This document shows, in pieces, positions 1 to 11,895 of a stretch of 64,000 nt of DNA. Below the pieces are notes generated by a model that searched no databases, was not told where the DNA came from, and was given only the letters and a program-made list of their open reading frames with translations. Source of the stretch: Littorina saxatilis (Eukaryota > Mollusca > Gastropoda > Littorinimorpha > Littorinidae). The number at the start of each line of letters is the position of its first letter. Within the stretch, counting starts at the first letter, position 1. The position numbers and the translations under genes are program-made. The stretch is from positions 18,153,685 through 18,217,684 of the forward strand of contig NC_090248.1 of the NCBI RefSeq assembly GCF_037325665.1, in the 5' to 3' direction.

Positions 1-787
1 CCGCATTGACTGACCCTCAACCAGGATGTTCTACTTGGGATATTGAAAGCAGGTCAGTGTCAATTGATACATTGTGAAAGTCAGCTTCACACAGAGCTCT
101 GATGTACATTTACCAATTTGCTCAGCTGGGTGTAGTGAATGTAGGAACCGAATTTATTTCAAAGTGCATGGATTTTGTTTTTGTTCTTATTCAACAGAGC
201 TGTGCAGAGACCAGACTTTGCTAAACAGCCTCCGCAGAAAACTTCCACCCCAGGGCAGCTCCTGCAGCAAGCAAAAGTCAGCACCACCCCCGACCTCTCC
301 TCTGTCCCTAGTTCGTCCAAGCCGTGGTAAATGTATTTTGTAAACTGATAATTATAGATGAACATTCGTTTCATTTTTTTTTTCAGTCAATTAGCGCTGT
401 ATTGACTTCTGACTTATTTTTATGTTTTACTTTTAGCTATCAACAGATTCAAGAGGCCGCATTGACTGACCCTCAACCAGGATGTTCTACTTGGGATATT
501 GAAAGCAGGTCAGTGTCAATTGATACATTGTGAAAGTCAGCTTTACACAGAGCTCTGATACATTTACCAATTTGCTCAGCTGGGTGTAGTGAATGTAGGA
601 ACCGAATTTATTTCAAAGTGCATGGATTTTGTTTTTGTTCTTATTCAACAGAGCTGTGCAGAGACCAGACTTTGCTAAACAGCCTCCGCAGAAAACTTCC
701 ACCCCAGGGCAGCTCCTGCAGCAAGCGAAAGTCAGCACCACCCCCGACCTCTCCTCTGTCCCTAGTTCGTCCAAGCCGTGGTAAATA
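1..787 (+). repeat. 456-bp tandem duplication carrying an exon pair
   Basis: Positions 1-330 recur at 457-787 with few differences. Each unit holds a 72-nt exon (the first copy is cut by the window edge) and a 129-nt exon with their introns. 72+129 is a multiple of three, so the duplication adds 67 residues in frame. The encoded unit starts YQQIQEAALTDPQPGCSTW and ends SVPSSSKPC. More copies may lie upstream. Confidence 0.9.
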
Positions 788-3700
788 TATATATGTACTT
801 TGTAAATTGATACTCATACTCATAGACCGTTTATTGACAGTAAATGGGGTTCACAAAAACTTAAAAAAGAAATGTTGGGAAGATTGGTTTCAGATTTTGT
901 TCAGTTTGTCAGTTTGCTAGTTTCATGCATTTAAACACATTTTAATCAGGTGATGGTCAGAGTTGATTGTTTGACATTTTTCAGTACACCTTTATCAGGT
1001 GTGGAGCCATTCGAGGAGGAGCCAGAACTTGAGATTGAAAAGTGAGTGCATTTACTGAACATGGTGCAGTGTTGATTTTGGTTGGCTGGTTACACCGGTT
1101 GTATATTGTCTCCCTTGCACAAATAACTGTCTTGTTTAAATCAAAAACCGCTATCTATTTACAAAGTTCTAAATGCTAAACTTTAAATCGTCTCCACAAG
1201 TGCCAGTGGGTTCACATTATCGATTGATTCAAGGTGTGTTAAATAGTCAAATCATATTTATAAATAACTTTTTTTTTCAATTATAGGACTGATCAGCCTG
1301 CCAAAGAAGGGAAAGGGATGAGGTCAAAACGGTAAGCTTGTCATTGTTTGTTATCTGCATTTGAGTTGAGTTGGCAAACTGTCGGCCAGAGATCAACACC
1401 AGCCGGTTACCTCAGTTTACAATGACGGCAGTCATTAGTGTCTACTATTGTTGATTGTTGAGTTGGTTGCTGGTTTAGTTATACCAATTATTACTTCTTG
1501 TTTTTTCAAGATAATGAAATGTAATGTCAACAGAAACTGGATACTGTTGAGGGGTGTTTTGATTTACCCAGTACATCTAGTTCTTGTTTGCATGTTTTAA
1601 TACATTATAATTACCATTTTTATGTTTACAGGCAGAACATTGACCGCTCCTTTGTCAACCCTCTCAAGTAAGTGTAGTATTATTAAAAAAGCTAATTTGT
1701 AAAGAACCATGTGAAAATAATAATGATGAAAAACAAGACACACACACAAACAATGAGAATATTCTGATAATAAAGGTCATTTGATGATTTTTTATGTTTT
1801 CGGAGATACATGTAGTAGTATTATAGATTGGCACTGCAGGCACATTTTTTCTTGTTTGTCAGTTGACAACTTACATTATTATTTTGAGTGATGCTAACTT
1901 TGTTTTCAATGTCTCTCTTGTGCAGCATCACTGTTGAATTCAGTGATTTAACCTGTGATGGTGATTTAGATGGTGATGACAGCGACTTTGATGTCGATGA
2001 TATCGAGCTGGAATCTCAAGACGCCAGTTTTTTTCTCACCATGGATGTGTATGTTTTGCATTTCTTATTAATGTGTTGCTTTTGTAAGAATAAAACAAAT
2101 TCTAATCTATTTCATTTGTATGTAATGTATACATGAATTTATACATTTATGTTGTAAAATGATTAAAATGGTTTCATTCTTCTAGGGAAGTCTAATCTAC
2201 ATCAGACTGTATTGCACACTGAATGTTATTATTATTTTTTATTTATTCCTATGTGTCAGGGATGAAAAGTATGCCAAGGAGGCAGACGAGGTGGCCTTTG
2301 AGGAGGTGGCGTACGGCCAGCAGGAGGACGAAGAGACAGGTGATGCTGACACTGCGGAGGAGGTGGAGTTAGGACCAGGCATCACCAGGATAGCCACAGC
2401 AGACCAGTGCCAGGACATTTGCAACAGCACACTGTGCCTAGCATTTGTCCACCAACTAAAGGCACTGGCTGCTGTGAGCATCAGGAAATGCTCCACTGCT
2501 GGGTGTGAGCATGTTCCTGCCGTGAAGGAGGGCTTCACAGGCTCAGCACTGTACCTCAGATGGGTGAGAACATTTTATTTTTTACTCACATGCGAAGCAA
2601 AAGTCAGTCTATGTACTCACCTGGTTCATCTGTCCGTCTGGCCGTTCATTCGTTAAAAACTAAAATGTTGAATTTATCTTGGACACTACTAAGTCTAACA
2701 GCACTAAATGTGGCATGATGGTTCAGATTTCAGAATGCACTTAGGCTTCATCAACTCATTATGTTTGTACATGTATATGTTCCTAGTAATCCTACTGACA
2801 GTGACACATTGAATTTTTATAAAGTCATTTGCATTTTTGTTTTTTTCAAATCTGATCTGTGAATTTCAGGAATGTGTGAAAGGCCATGTGAGCCACACAT
2901 GGTGTGCCCAGCCCACCCTGCCCAACAAAATTCACTGTGGTGATTTTCTAGTCAGCACATGTATCCTCCTAAGTGGAAATAATTATGCCAAGCTGGCGTT
3001 GTGGGCGAAGGTGCTGAACCTGCCCTTTCCTGGTGCTACCTTCCACCAGGCTGTCCAGAAACATTATGTGGTGCAGGTAATTAAAAAACAGTTAAAAAAT
3101 AATTTATAATGTGTGTGTATAAAATGGAAAGAAAATGGAATTTGGATATTGATAGTTGTGTTGTTTATGTTTGCCTGCCAGTTTGTGTTAATATCTATGC
3201 ATGTTTGTTTTTACCTGTTTAAATATTGTAAAGCGCTATGAGTAGATTGTCTAGAAACGCGCTATATAAATGTCCATTATTATTATTATTATTATTATTG
3301 ATCTCTATCTTTATCTCTAGCAAACTCAAAGCGCGGCAAAGGTTGCACTATACAGGCGCCCTACTCACGGCCCAACGGGGATTTGAACCCGGGTTGCTGT
3401 ATCCCTGGGGAATCGTGTTCACCACAGAACCAACCGGCCACCCTAGTTACAAATGATGTTTAGAAACTAAAAGCAACCCATTCTCGTTATGTATTCAGAT
3501 GTTTTGTAACAAGTATGGCATTTTTTGTTGTTGTCTAGAACAGTTGACATAGTCTAGTCTGTGAGGCAAAATTCTTGCTTTGTGTGTCCCTCAGTGACTG
3601 TCCCAACTCACAAGAATATAGATATATAACTTTGTTTTCCATTTATCATAAAGGCTGTGAAGGACACATGGAAGGACCACCAACGAGCCATCTTCGACTC

Positions 3701-6679
3701 ATTGGCAGAGCAAAATTTGGTTGTTCTGGGTGAGTGTTTGTTGTTCTTTTGTGATTTATGTTTGACCCCTTTGTCACTGTTGTGCCATTTCAGAAATATA
3801 ATGTATCCAATGCTGTAGACTTAACCCAACCCCACCCCCCACCCCCCCAACCCCACAATAATATTGAAATGAATGTCTAAAATCAACTTTATATTTTCTA
3901 TTTTATTTCTCAAAAGCAAAACATGATGTGATGCAGGACATAATATTCAATTTTGGACATTGTATCAAGGCGTGCTTGCTTTTGAGAAATAGACTGAAAG
4001 AAAAAGTTACATTTTCATGTAACCCACTGAAATTGACTTCCTGTTGTCAAGTGACGGCAGAGCACTTTTTATTGAACATTTATTTTGTTATGTCATTCCA
4101 TTTTTGTGTGTGTGTGTGTGCAGGAGATGGACGCAATGATTCACCAGGTCAGTACGATTATTGCAGACCTGCATTATTCAATGACCCAATATATACCATG
4201 TCCCCAATTTTACATAGTCATTGGAATATTAGAATGTGCTATTTACCATCATGTAGAATGATATAGTCTAGGCGCTTGAGTAATTGGCTTGCCTGTGTTC
4301 TCGTAACCATGTTAACAAACAACTGAGCTTAGAAAAGCCTTGCAATTTTGATGTCCGGTCAGAGAATATTGTTTGCAGGTTTCATCATAAATGGTTACTT
4401 TTTAATGGTGCATTGAATTTTCAAATAGGTCATTGCGCACAGTACTGCAGCTACACTCTTATGGAGGCTGAGACCACAAAGATTCTCTCTGTCCAGTGTG
4501 TGGACAAACGGGAAACACAGCGAAAATCCACGAACATGGAAAGGGTTGGATTTAAGAGGGCACTGGATGAGGTAGTGCTTGAAGGTGAACGGGTGGACAC
4601 CACTGTTGATGAGGTCGTCACTGATGCCCATGTGGGAATAGCTGCAGATATGAGTATGTTCTGTTTCCTCTTTTCCCCCCTTTGTGTGTGTGTGTGTGAT
4701 TAACAGTCAATTATATGTTAGCGGTAATTTATTATGCAACATTTATTATCTATACATACATCAGTCCCATCTGGATGGACAGTGCAGTGAGTTAGAATGC
4801 TTAATTTCAAGATAATATACCTCTTGCCCACTTTGGGGATACAGTTTAGAGTGTGTCACCATTATTGTCTCTTTAGCAGCTGTTGTTCATTGTATTATGT
4901 GTGCATTGCTAAGCCCTTTTCATTTAATTTGGGCTGGTCATTTTAGCAAACATTTTAAAAATGTATGCACCAAATATTTGATATTGCAAATGAATATATT
5001 TTGTTCTTTGTTTTGTCAAAAAGAGGCGATCGGAAAAAAACATTCCCTTGATGTGTGGCATGTTGCCAAAAATATTGGCAAGAAGCTAGCCAAGGTACGT
5101 ATGTTGTAATTGTGTTATAGTTTGATACAATTTTGAAATATTGTGAATGCTTTATTGGTTTTCTCATGTTTTCTTTGGTTTGTTTGTGTGTGTATCTTTA
5201 CATTTTACATTTGCATTTTCTTCTTAGATTGCTGCAGGCAGTAAAGGTCGCAAGCTGCAAAAGTGGATCCCTTCGATAGTGAACCACTTTTGGTTCTGCT
5301 GCCAGAAGGCTGACACCAAGACAAAGTTCATGGTAACCTGTTTGGTCATTGTCTTGTTTGGTTATTTGTACGGTTTCATTTACAAATAATAATAGCACGT
5401 CAATCACAATTATGCACTAATTTCAATAGTTTGAAAAAAATCAGGCATGTATAGTTTTCTGAATGTGTCTGTTCCATTCCAGGGTATGTGGCGAGGAGTT
5501 TTGCAACATGTTTGCAACATACATTCTTGGGATGCTGGTGCCTGGTGCTGCGACCATGAAGACCTGGGCGGGGAAAGGGAGGATGGGAGGGCCTGGCTTG
5601 ATCCTCAGGAAGACCGTGCCCTAGTGAAACAGCTCGCCTCTGTGGTCTTAGACCAGACTCTGATCCAGAAAGCAGAGTTGGTCATCACAAACAGGTTAGA
5701 AGATTATTATTACTCACTATTGAGGGAGAAATCAGGGAACTGTTTACAGTGTGCATGAAAGGAGATTATGTGGGTGCAACAAGTATGAACTTGTTTGTGT
5801 GGTTTTGTAATTACTAATACTCGATGTAAAAATCAGGAGTTGTAGTGCTCATACTGATGTGTGCTGGCCAACATTATACAGTGGAACTCTGTTATAGTGA
5901 ATATAAGAATTTCGCTGTAACAGGGTTGATTTATATCATACAGTGAGGTAAATAAACAAGAAAACCTATCGCTACAGTATCAGCAGAACATCACTGTAAA
6001 ATATTTAATGATAAGCGTGTTCACTTCTACCATTATATATAATACTTTCTTTTTACATACAGGAGCACATGCCCCCTGGAGGTGTTTCACCAACATTTGT
6101 TGATGTATGCGGGCAAAAGGTTTGCGTACACACCTCCGGTTTATGAAGCCAGGATTCTGTTGGCAGCCATGGACCACAACACTCATGCTGGTCGACCCTT
6201 GGCGACTTCAAAGGATGGCAGAAAGAAGTAAGTACATGTATTGAAACACACTCAATGCAATGTTTTTGTTGTTTGTTTTTTTCACAGGCCAAACATGTAA
6301 ATTCAGGCTTCAAGTTCTAGATGTATGATCATGTCCTTGGCATGTTTAGTTATATTATGACATTCAAGGCCATTACAAGGGTTAGTGTCAAGCATTTTAG
6401 TCATAATTGTTCTTGTTCTATGTTGATAGGTATCACAGATGCTTCAATAAGAAAACCGGCCGCTGGTCGGTATTCCCTGTGAAGGTCCCAAAGACCTACC
6501 ACCACATTCCAGCCCTGAAGCTGCGAATCATGGAGATGAGACTACAAGACCCGTTGCCACTGCACAGGAAAAAACCTCTGGCACAAGAGGACCCAAGGAG
6601 ACTGTCAACACACCTGGCAGCAACCTCCCCACCTCCAACTAGTGAACTTGTTGCACAGAAAAAATCTCGTTTTACCTGA
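1..6679 (+). CDS. DDE transposase-like protein, spliced gene (5' end outside window)
   Basis: Exons by GT-AG and phase: 1-52 (partial), 198-326, 437-508, 652-780, 985-1041, 1287-1331, 1632-1667, 1926-2048, 2260-2563, 2870-3076, 3654-3729, 4124-4147, 4429-4653, 5024-5094, 5228-5332, 5483-5694, 6063-6227, 6430-6679 (TGA). All phases agree, giving about 759 residues. Order: Gln/Pro/Ser-rich duplicated N-part; acidic stretch (about 180-197); Cys-rich segment (about 250-330); then an RNase H-like core with DGRNDSPG (about 411), TDAHVGI (about 483), DVWH (about 501), NHFWFCC (about 534) and CPLEVFH (about 625), i.e. a D-D-E set with 71 residues between the two Asp. The tail is Lys/Pro-rich. From memory this core is a widespread animal transposase-derived family, perhaps Kolobok-like; the superfamily is inferred. 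The intact many-exon frame suggests either a domesticated host gene or an intron-bearing transposon. No transposon ends are visible. Confidence 0.82.
2577..2745 (+). repeat. Fragment of the 12.4-kb dispersed repeat, in an intron
   Basis: The start (ACTCACATGCGAAGCAAAAG) and the following CATCTGTCCGTC and TTGGACACTA segments match 12378-12510. The copy is truncated before the half-site-rich part. It sits just after the donor of exon 2260-2563. Confidence 0.75.
3228..3452. mobile_element. Two retroelement 3' ends meeting tail to tail at (ATT)n
   Basis: On + at 3228-3299 there is a LINE/SINE 3' end reading GCGCTATATAAATGTCC followed by an (ATT)n tail, like the 3' end of the LINE at 23119-24082. 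On - from about 3452 to 3300 there is a tRNA-derived SINE with a B-box-like GGGTTCAAATCCCC and a CTTTGCCGCGCTTTGAGTTT body, shared with 8645-8790. Both are inside an intron of the transposase-like gene. Confidence 0.7.
5878..5998. repeat. Probable small intronic MITE
   Basis: The ACAGTGGAACTCTGTTATAG segment and the CATCACTGTA end form weak inverted ends. Similar words (ACTATAGT, GTTCCACTGTA) occur near 8985-9025. The assignment rests only on these resemblances. Confidence 0.35.
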
Positions 6680-8338
6680 ATGACGGTAGCAGTTGAGCTG
6701 GTAGTAGCCCAAAAGGAGGCAGAACATAAGGAAAGAGTGTCAAGTGGGATAATTATTACCTCCCTTTTTGTCTGCGGTTCTGTTACAGTTGTTTTTGACA
6801 TGTGGAGAGGTACAACAATATGACACCAGTGGACTTTTGAAAGGCCCTTTTCAAGACAGCAATGTTTGTATGTGTGGGTAACCAGTAAAAATGCATAGAC
6901 CCGCATAGTTCTATGGCATGGCTGTGTTTAGTTTTTTAATTTAATCTGCTGCCTTATCATGGACCCTAAATTGCGCTATTTCACCAATATAGATGGGAGG
7001 CTCTTGTATACATTGGCGAATAATGATTTTAATAATAACTTTGAAAAATAGTAATAACTTTGTGATTATACATTGGCAGACTAAATTTGCAAGAAAAGCA
7101 TTTATCAATAGTTTCCAAAGCTGTATCATTTTAGTTGAGACTGTGTTGTATGATTTTCACTTCAAATTGATATCAATTGCCTTAGACTACATTTTGCTTC
7201 ACAGGCTAGATTCAGGCGGCATAGAATGGCTGCAGGCACAAGAAACTCACATTGCAACACATATTATAATTGAGCATGTTGGAATGTTCGGCTGAAAATG
7301 TACCTCCCATTATAATTAAAGGAATGTCAGCGACAACCCACCTCTCAATGCAGGGACTGAGGGAGTGGTTGTGACATGGTGATCATGTTTTTTTTTTCTT
7401 TTCTTGTTTAGTTGAAAATATTGCTTGTGTACAATAATTGTTTATTCATGATACTAATGTGTGTGCGAGAGAGACTGAGGGTTTGTACAACATGTGTTAG
7501 TATATTCTTATTATGTGTGGCTGCAAGCGTGACTTAGCATATCTGTTTAGTTGGCTTTTGTACATGTTTACCTGGAAACAATATGAGAATAATGGTGGTA
7601 ACGATACTTGATATTTGTCTGTCTGTTCATTTGTTTTTATGAGTGCGTTGTGGTGTGGTAATTGTGCAACAGTATGTCTGCTGAAAGAAAAGAAAAAAAC
7701 AAAAAACAAAGACAGAAACTGTTTGTTGTCTGCAGATAAAGGGATGTACACCACTTTGAAAATGACTAAAGACTATTGTGTGTTTGTTGTGTGATATAAA
7801 TTTAAAAACAATAACATCATGTTTCTTTTTCTGAACCCATTACAAAAAGTGGAAGTGATTCAGATTCTGTATTCAGAATTACACAATTTCAAAATCTGAC
7901 AGCATAATTTACATGATATGACATTGTGTCACTGCTGGCACATGAACTTGTTTTGTTGTTGGTCAAATATACATTTATTAAAATTAACTTGTGGAGTCAT
8001 ACTAGTACATACAAAGTAAATGAACACAAACTTGTACAAAACAAACAGCTCAGCTGAAGAAACCATTTTAACATAATTTTCTAGTCAACCAAAATAACAT
8101 TCTCATTTTCAAGACAAAATGTTTCTGTAATATTTTTCTTGCACTCAAAAAGTAATGTGTGCAAAAACCCATGGAAACAATCAAACAGCTGTTACAACCA
8201 TACAGAGAGGCAATTAAAAATTTGAAAACTAAAAGTCAAACATGTCCAAGTCCTCAGGACATTTTGGTGCTTGAGGAAGAGACAGACGAAAAATATCCCT
8301 CCATGTTGTGTGTCGGTATTCAAGAGCAATTACCCCAT
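6680..8338. other. Intergenic gap between two convergent genes
   Basis: AT-rich with no supportable exon. ATTAAA at 7315-7320 could be the poly(A) signal of the + gene. TTTATT at 7974-7979 gives AATAAA on the - strand, 360 bp past the stop of the - gene. Nothing else stands out. Confidence 0.6.
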
Positions 8339-11300
8339 CTACTGCAAGCGCGCTGGAATGTATCCTGTATAAACATTGTTGGGACTGGGGTAAGTATCCC
8401 GAATGGCCCACACACAACATGAAGGGATAGCCCTCCTGTTACCAGCCCCCAAACGACCATGCTGCCAGAAAACAAACTGGCGATAGGCAGCATGGCGATT
8501 GGAGGCGGCTTCGCCTCCCTCTTCCGCAAACACCAAAATGTCCACCCGCTGCCTCCTGCTCAGGTGTAGCACGAACGGATGTAAAATGATGTTCATCTCC
8601 TGCAAAAGAAAAAAGAAATAATAATTGTAATCATCAAAGTAACAACACATCACATTGACCCGGGTTCGAATCCCTGTTGGGCCTTGAGTGGGGCGCCTGG
8701 TAAAGTGCGACCTTTGCCGCGCTTTTAGTTTCCTACACAGCAAAGATAAAGCGCGTTGTAAATATCCAAATTTCATTTTTTTTCAAATACAAAAATAAGA
8801 AATACAAAAATAAATAAATAATAATAATTGGACTCCAAGGACTACATACCAATGTGAACTTCAAGGGAAGAGGAAAGTCGTTCACTAAAAGAAATTTGCT
8901 ATTACAGTTTAGATTTTTGTCTAACAGAGAGAACCCAAGGGGGAAAAAAACCCTCTTCATTATAAGTGGAAAATCACAATAATAGAGTCCACTATAGTAT
9001 GAGTACTAGCAGGTTCCACTGTATATCATTACATACAACTATATTACCCTGCACAAGTACACAATCTGACCATGACTGTGTTTATCTTTTTTTTCATGTA
9101 AATATTTTTTTAATAAATACTTTTTTATATAAAAAATGGGCATACGTACAGGCATTCTTGATATGCACTGAGTGCGGCGCTGGCAGCAGATCCGTTCTGC
9201 AGGTGTGGGCATGTGCCGACAATGTCGGCACACACACCAGTCCGGCCAGGCTGCATGGTCTGGTGATGGTGCAGGTGTTGGCACAGACGACTGATCGGCT
9301 GTTTTCAACAGAAAGCATTTTTATTTCTTAATTTATGATACATATTTTATGATTACCAATGTCAAAGTAAAAAAAATCAATAATGCACCATGGATGTAAA
9401 TATATTTTTTTTGTTTTGTTTTTTGTATACAACAACAACAAAACCATTGAAAAAATACTTTCAGCAGAATGCAGAAACAAAATACTACATAGAGAGCTCA
9501 CACAAAATACCACAATAATGACAAGAGCAAACTTATATCAGAACACCATAAAGCAGAAGTTACTTACCAAGCATGTCAAAAACAAGACCTGGTTGTGCAA
9601 CAGCCAGGTCGAGGGCCAGTTGTCGCAGTTGTGCAATATCCAGCTGTTGGATCTGAGTCTGTAATAATGTAAAGACAACAAACATGTTTTAAAATGAAAC
9701 ATGTGTGCTGTTATCATTATCTGTGTATACATGCGAAAGACTTTGCTATTCATATCTCCTCATAATAATGTCAAATTAATTAAAAACACACCTGCAAGTT
9801 ATTCCTGTGCTGCTGCGCAGTGGGGATGCCGGCCACATCCCACCTCCCTCGACCACCTCTCCCCCTGCCACTTGAAGAGCCCCGCTGCTGTGCTGTCGCC
9901 CCTCGTCCTCCTCTCCTCCTTCCTCTCCCCCTGTCTCCTCCTCTTTCGTTACTTGTGGAACATGTCTGAAAACAGCATTAATAAAACATTTGTGTCTTCA
10001 ACATGAAGAACTAATTTACATCTAATGGTAACTTCTCCAATTCTCTCATCTATGTGTGCCAAACTAGCACATTTTCTCCTCAAACTATAGCGAAACCTGT
10101 GGTATCCAACAACGAAGGGGCCCAGACAAAAAGAGTTGGATACCACAGGTAGTTGGATACCACAGGTCAGATTCAGACTAAGTAATACGTATTTGGGTAA
10201 TTCCCCAGTTGTATATCACAGGGTATTTGGATAAGACCAGTATGGATACCACAGATTTCACTGTAATGTACACATGAAAACACACCTGATCTTGTTCTTG
10301 AGGCTGACCACCTCCTCTTCCCCCTCCCCTTCCTCTCCTCCTCCCTCTCCCTCTGTGGGGTGCAGGCGAGTCTGTTTCATGATCACTCCGGCTTGTCTGA
10401 AATCAACAATAATAAAATAGTTGTATCTTCAGCATGTAGAACTAATTTTCATATAATTAATTGTAAGCTCTTCAGTCTCATCTATTAGAGCCAAAATAGC
10501 AAATGTTCTCAAACTAATGGACATGAAAACACACCTGATCTTGTTCTTGAGGCTGACCACCTCCTCTTCCCCCTCCCCTTCCTCTCCTCCTTCCTCTCCC
10601 TCTGTGGGGTGCAGGTGAGTCTGTTTCATGATCACTCCGGCTTGTCTGAAATCAACAATAATAAAATAGTTGTGTCTTCAGCATGTAGACTAATTTTCAT
10701 ATAATTAATTGTAAGCTCTTCAGTCTCATCTATTAGAGCCAAAATAGCAAATGTTCTCAAACTAATGGACATGAAAACACACCTGATCTTGTTCTTGAGG
10801 CTGACCACCTCCTCTTCCCCCTCCCCTTCCTCTCCTCCTTCCTCTCCCTCTGTGGGGTGCAGGTGAGTCTGTTTCATGATCACTCCGGCTTGTCTGAAAT
10901 CAACAATAATAAATTAGTTGTATCTTCAGCATGTAGAAATACATCTGGTAAGCTCTCCACTCTTTTTGTCATCTGTGAGTGCCAAACCAGTTTTTACTAG
11001 CAAATTTTCTCATCAAACTAATGTATATGAGAACACACCTGGGGGTATGGGTGGGGTTATGAGAGAAATACTTAGGTTAGGACTGCTAGACAGTCAAAGT
11101 CTTCTTCTGTCACATTCTTTGCACATGATTCTAGAGGGAGCAAAGAGGGAAGGAGGGCATCATCCATCAAACAAGTGATGACCAAGGAATAATAGAAAAT
11201 TAAAAACCAACCGAGTACTTTATGCTGTTTACATGTTCTGAGCAAAAGTCCACAAGTACATTGAATGATTGATGTAGTGCTACAGGGATTACGACAGATC

Positions 11301-11624
11301 TAGAAGCAACCCATCGAAAGCAAAAAGAAGCTAAGAGGCATACAGCCTATGCTCCAAAGTTCATGAAGGCTGTTACCCTTTATAATTATCAAGATCTACG
11401 AGTATGCTTACTCTTACCGTCAAACTCAGAAAATGCGAGTGGGGCGGTTTTTGCGGTAGTGACATGAATGACTCTCACTCTGTCACTCTCATGTCGACAG
11501 ATTGCTTCCAGTTCTTCTTCTTCTTGATAATGTAGAACACTTTTGGATCCCAAATCTAAATAGACTTAAGTTAGGGGCGAAAAGTTATTGCACGGCCTTT
11601 GAAACTTACCGATGGCGACGACAT
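8339..11624 (-). CDS. RGG-repeat protein with P2X7-type cytoplasmic (C-terminal) domain
   Basis: Exons in coding order: 11624-11610 (MSSPS), 10893-10783, 10645-10535, 10396-10286 (111 nt each), 9965-9792, 9658-9568, 9298-9150, 8599-8339 (TAG). Phases agree throughout and the total is exactly 340 codons. Residues 6-116 are three copies of an RGG/GAR unit (core [17 protein letters not shown]). Residues 117-174 are a second Arg/Gly region ending [12 protein letters not shown]. Residues 175-205 are a Leu-rich, probably helical segment ([15 protein letters not shown]). Residues 222-241 hold the Cys/His motif [20 protein letters not shown]. Near the end are [26 protein letters not shown] and YTGYIP, the signature I associate with the P2X7 intracellular domain found free of the channel in many invertebrates. 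No membrane segment is present. RNA binding through RGG is inference. AATAAA on this strand lies at 7979-7974. A further small 5' exon cannot be excluded. Confidence 0.85.
8645..8790 (+). mobile_element. tRNA-derived SINE fragment
   Basis: It begins with a B-box (CCGGGTTCGAATCC) and continues with GGGGCGCCTGGTAAAG and CTTTGCCGCGCTTTTAG, the same body as the reverse copy at 3300-3452. The 5' (A-box) half is missing. It lies in the last intron of the - strand gene. Confidence 0.7.
10097..10250. repeat. Intronic palindromic repeat (CTGTGGTATCCAAC)
   Basis: CTGTGGTATCCAAC at 10097-10110 is exactly inverted as GTTGGATACCACAG at 10135-10148. The TTGGATACCACAG core repeats again just after, and a degenerate version lies near 10235. 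This suggests overlapping MITE ends. Confidence 0.6.
10276..10935 (-). repeat. 248/249-bp tandem repeat, each unit containing one 111-nt RGG exon
   Basis: Three near-identical units have exon starts at 10286, 10535 and 10783 (spacing 249 and 248). The shared intron part reads AATCAACAATAATAAA then CTTCAGCATGTAG. Intron similarity continues in degenerate form to about 11045, so a fourth, decayed unit may have existed. The exon is phase 0-0, so copy number changes protein length without a frameshift. Confidence 0.9.
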
Positions 11625-11895
11625 AGTGATGTTGTACTTGTCAATTGATAGCGGCAGTAGTGGCGGAAGTAGGGAGTTCCCTTGACTTCCGGTGACGATT
11701 ACGCCAAAGGCCTTGTTGAATAATGTTTAGGCCTACGAATTCTTTTTCTCGAAAATATCGTACCAACAATTTTTTTCTGTGTTCGAATACTGTAGCCAAT
11801 CCTCCTTCTATCAACTTTAAAGGACGTTTATGAGATTATTTGTACAAGTGACCAAAATGAATTAATTATTGAGCTACAGCCACATGTGTTACTTT

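Noticed and set aside
4284-4703. 139-codon single-exon gene
   Set aside because: It is exon 4429-4653 of the transposase-like gene extended into introns on both sides.
10276-10935. CRISPR-like array (regular 248-bp spacing)
   Set aside because: Eukaryotic exon-bearing tandem repeat; units are long and nearly identical, with no spacers.
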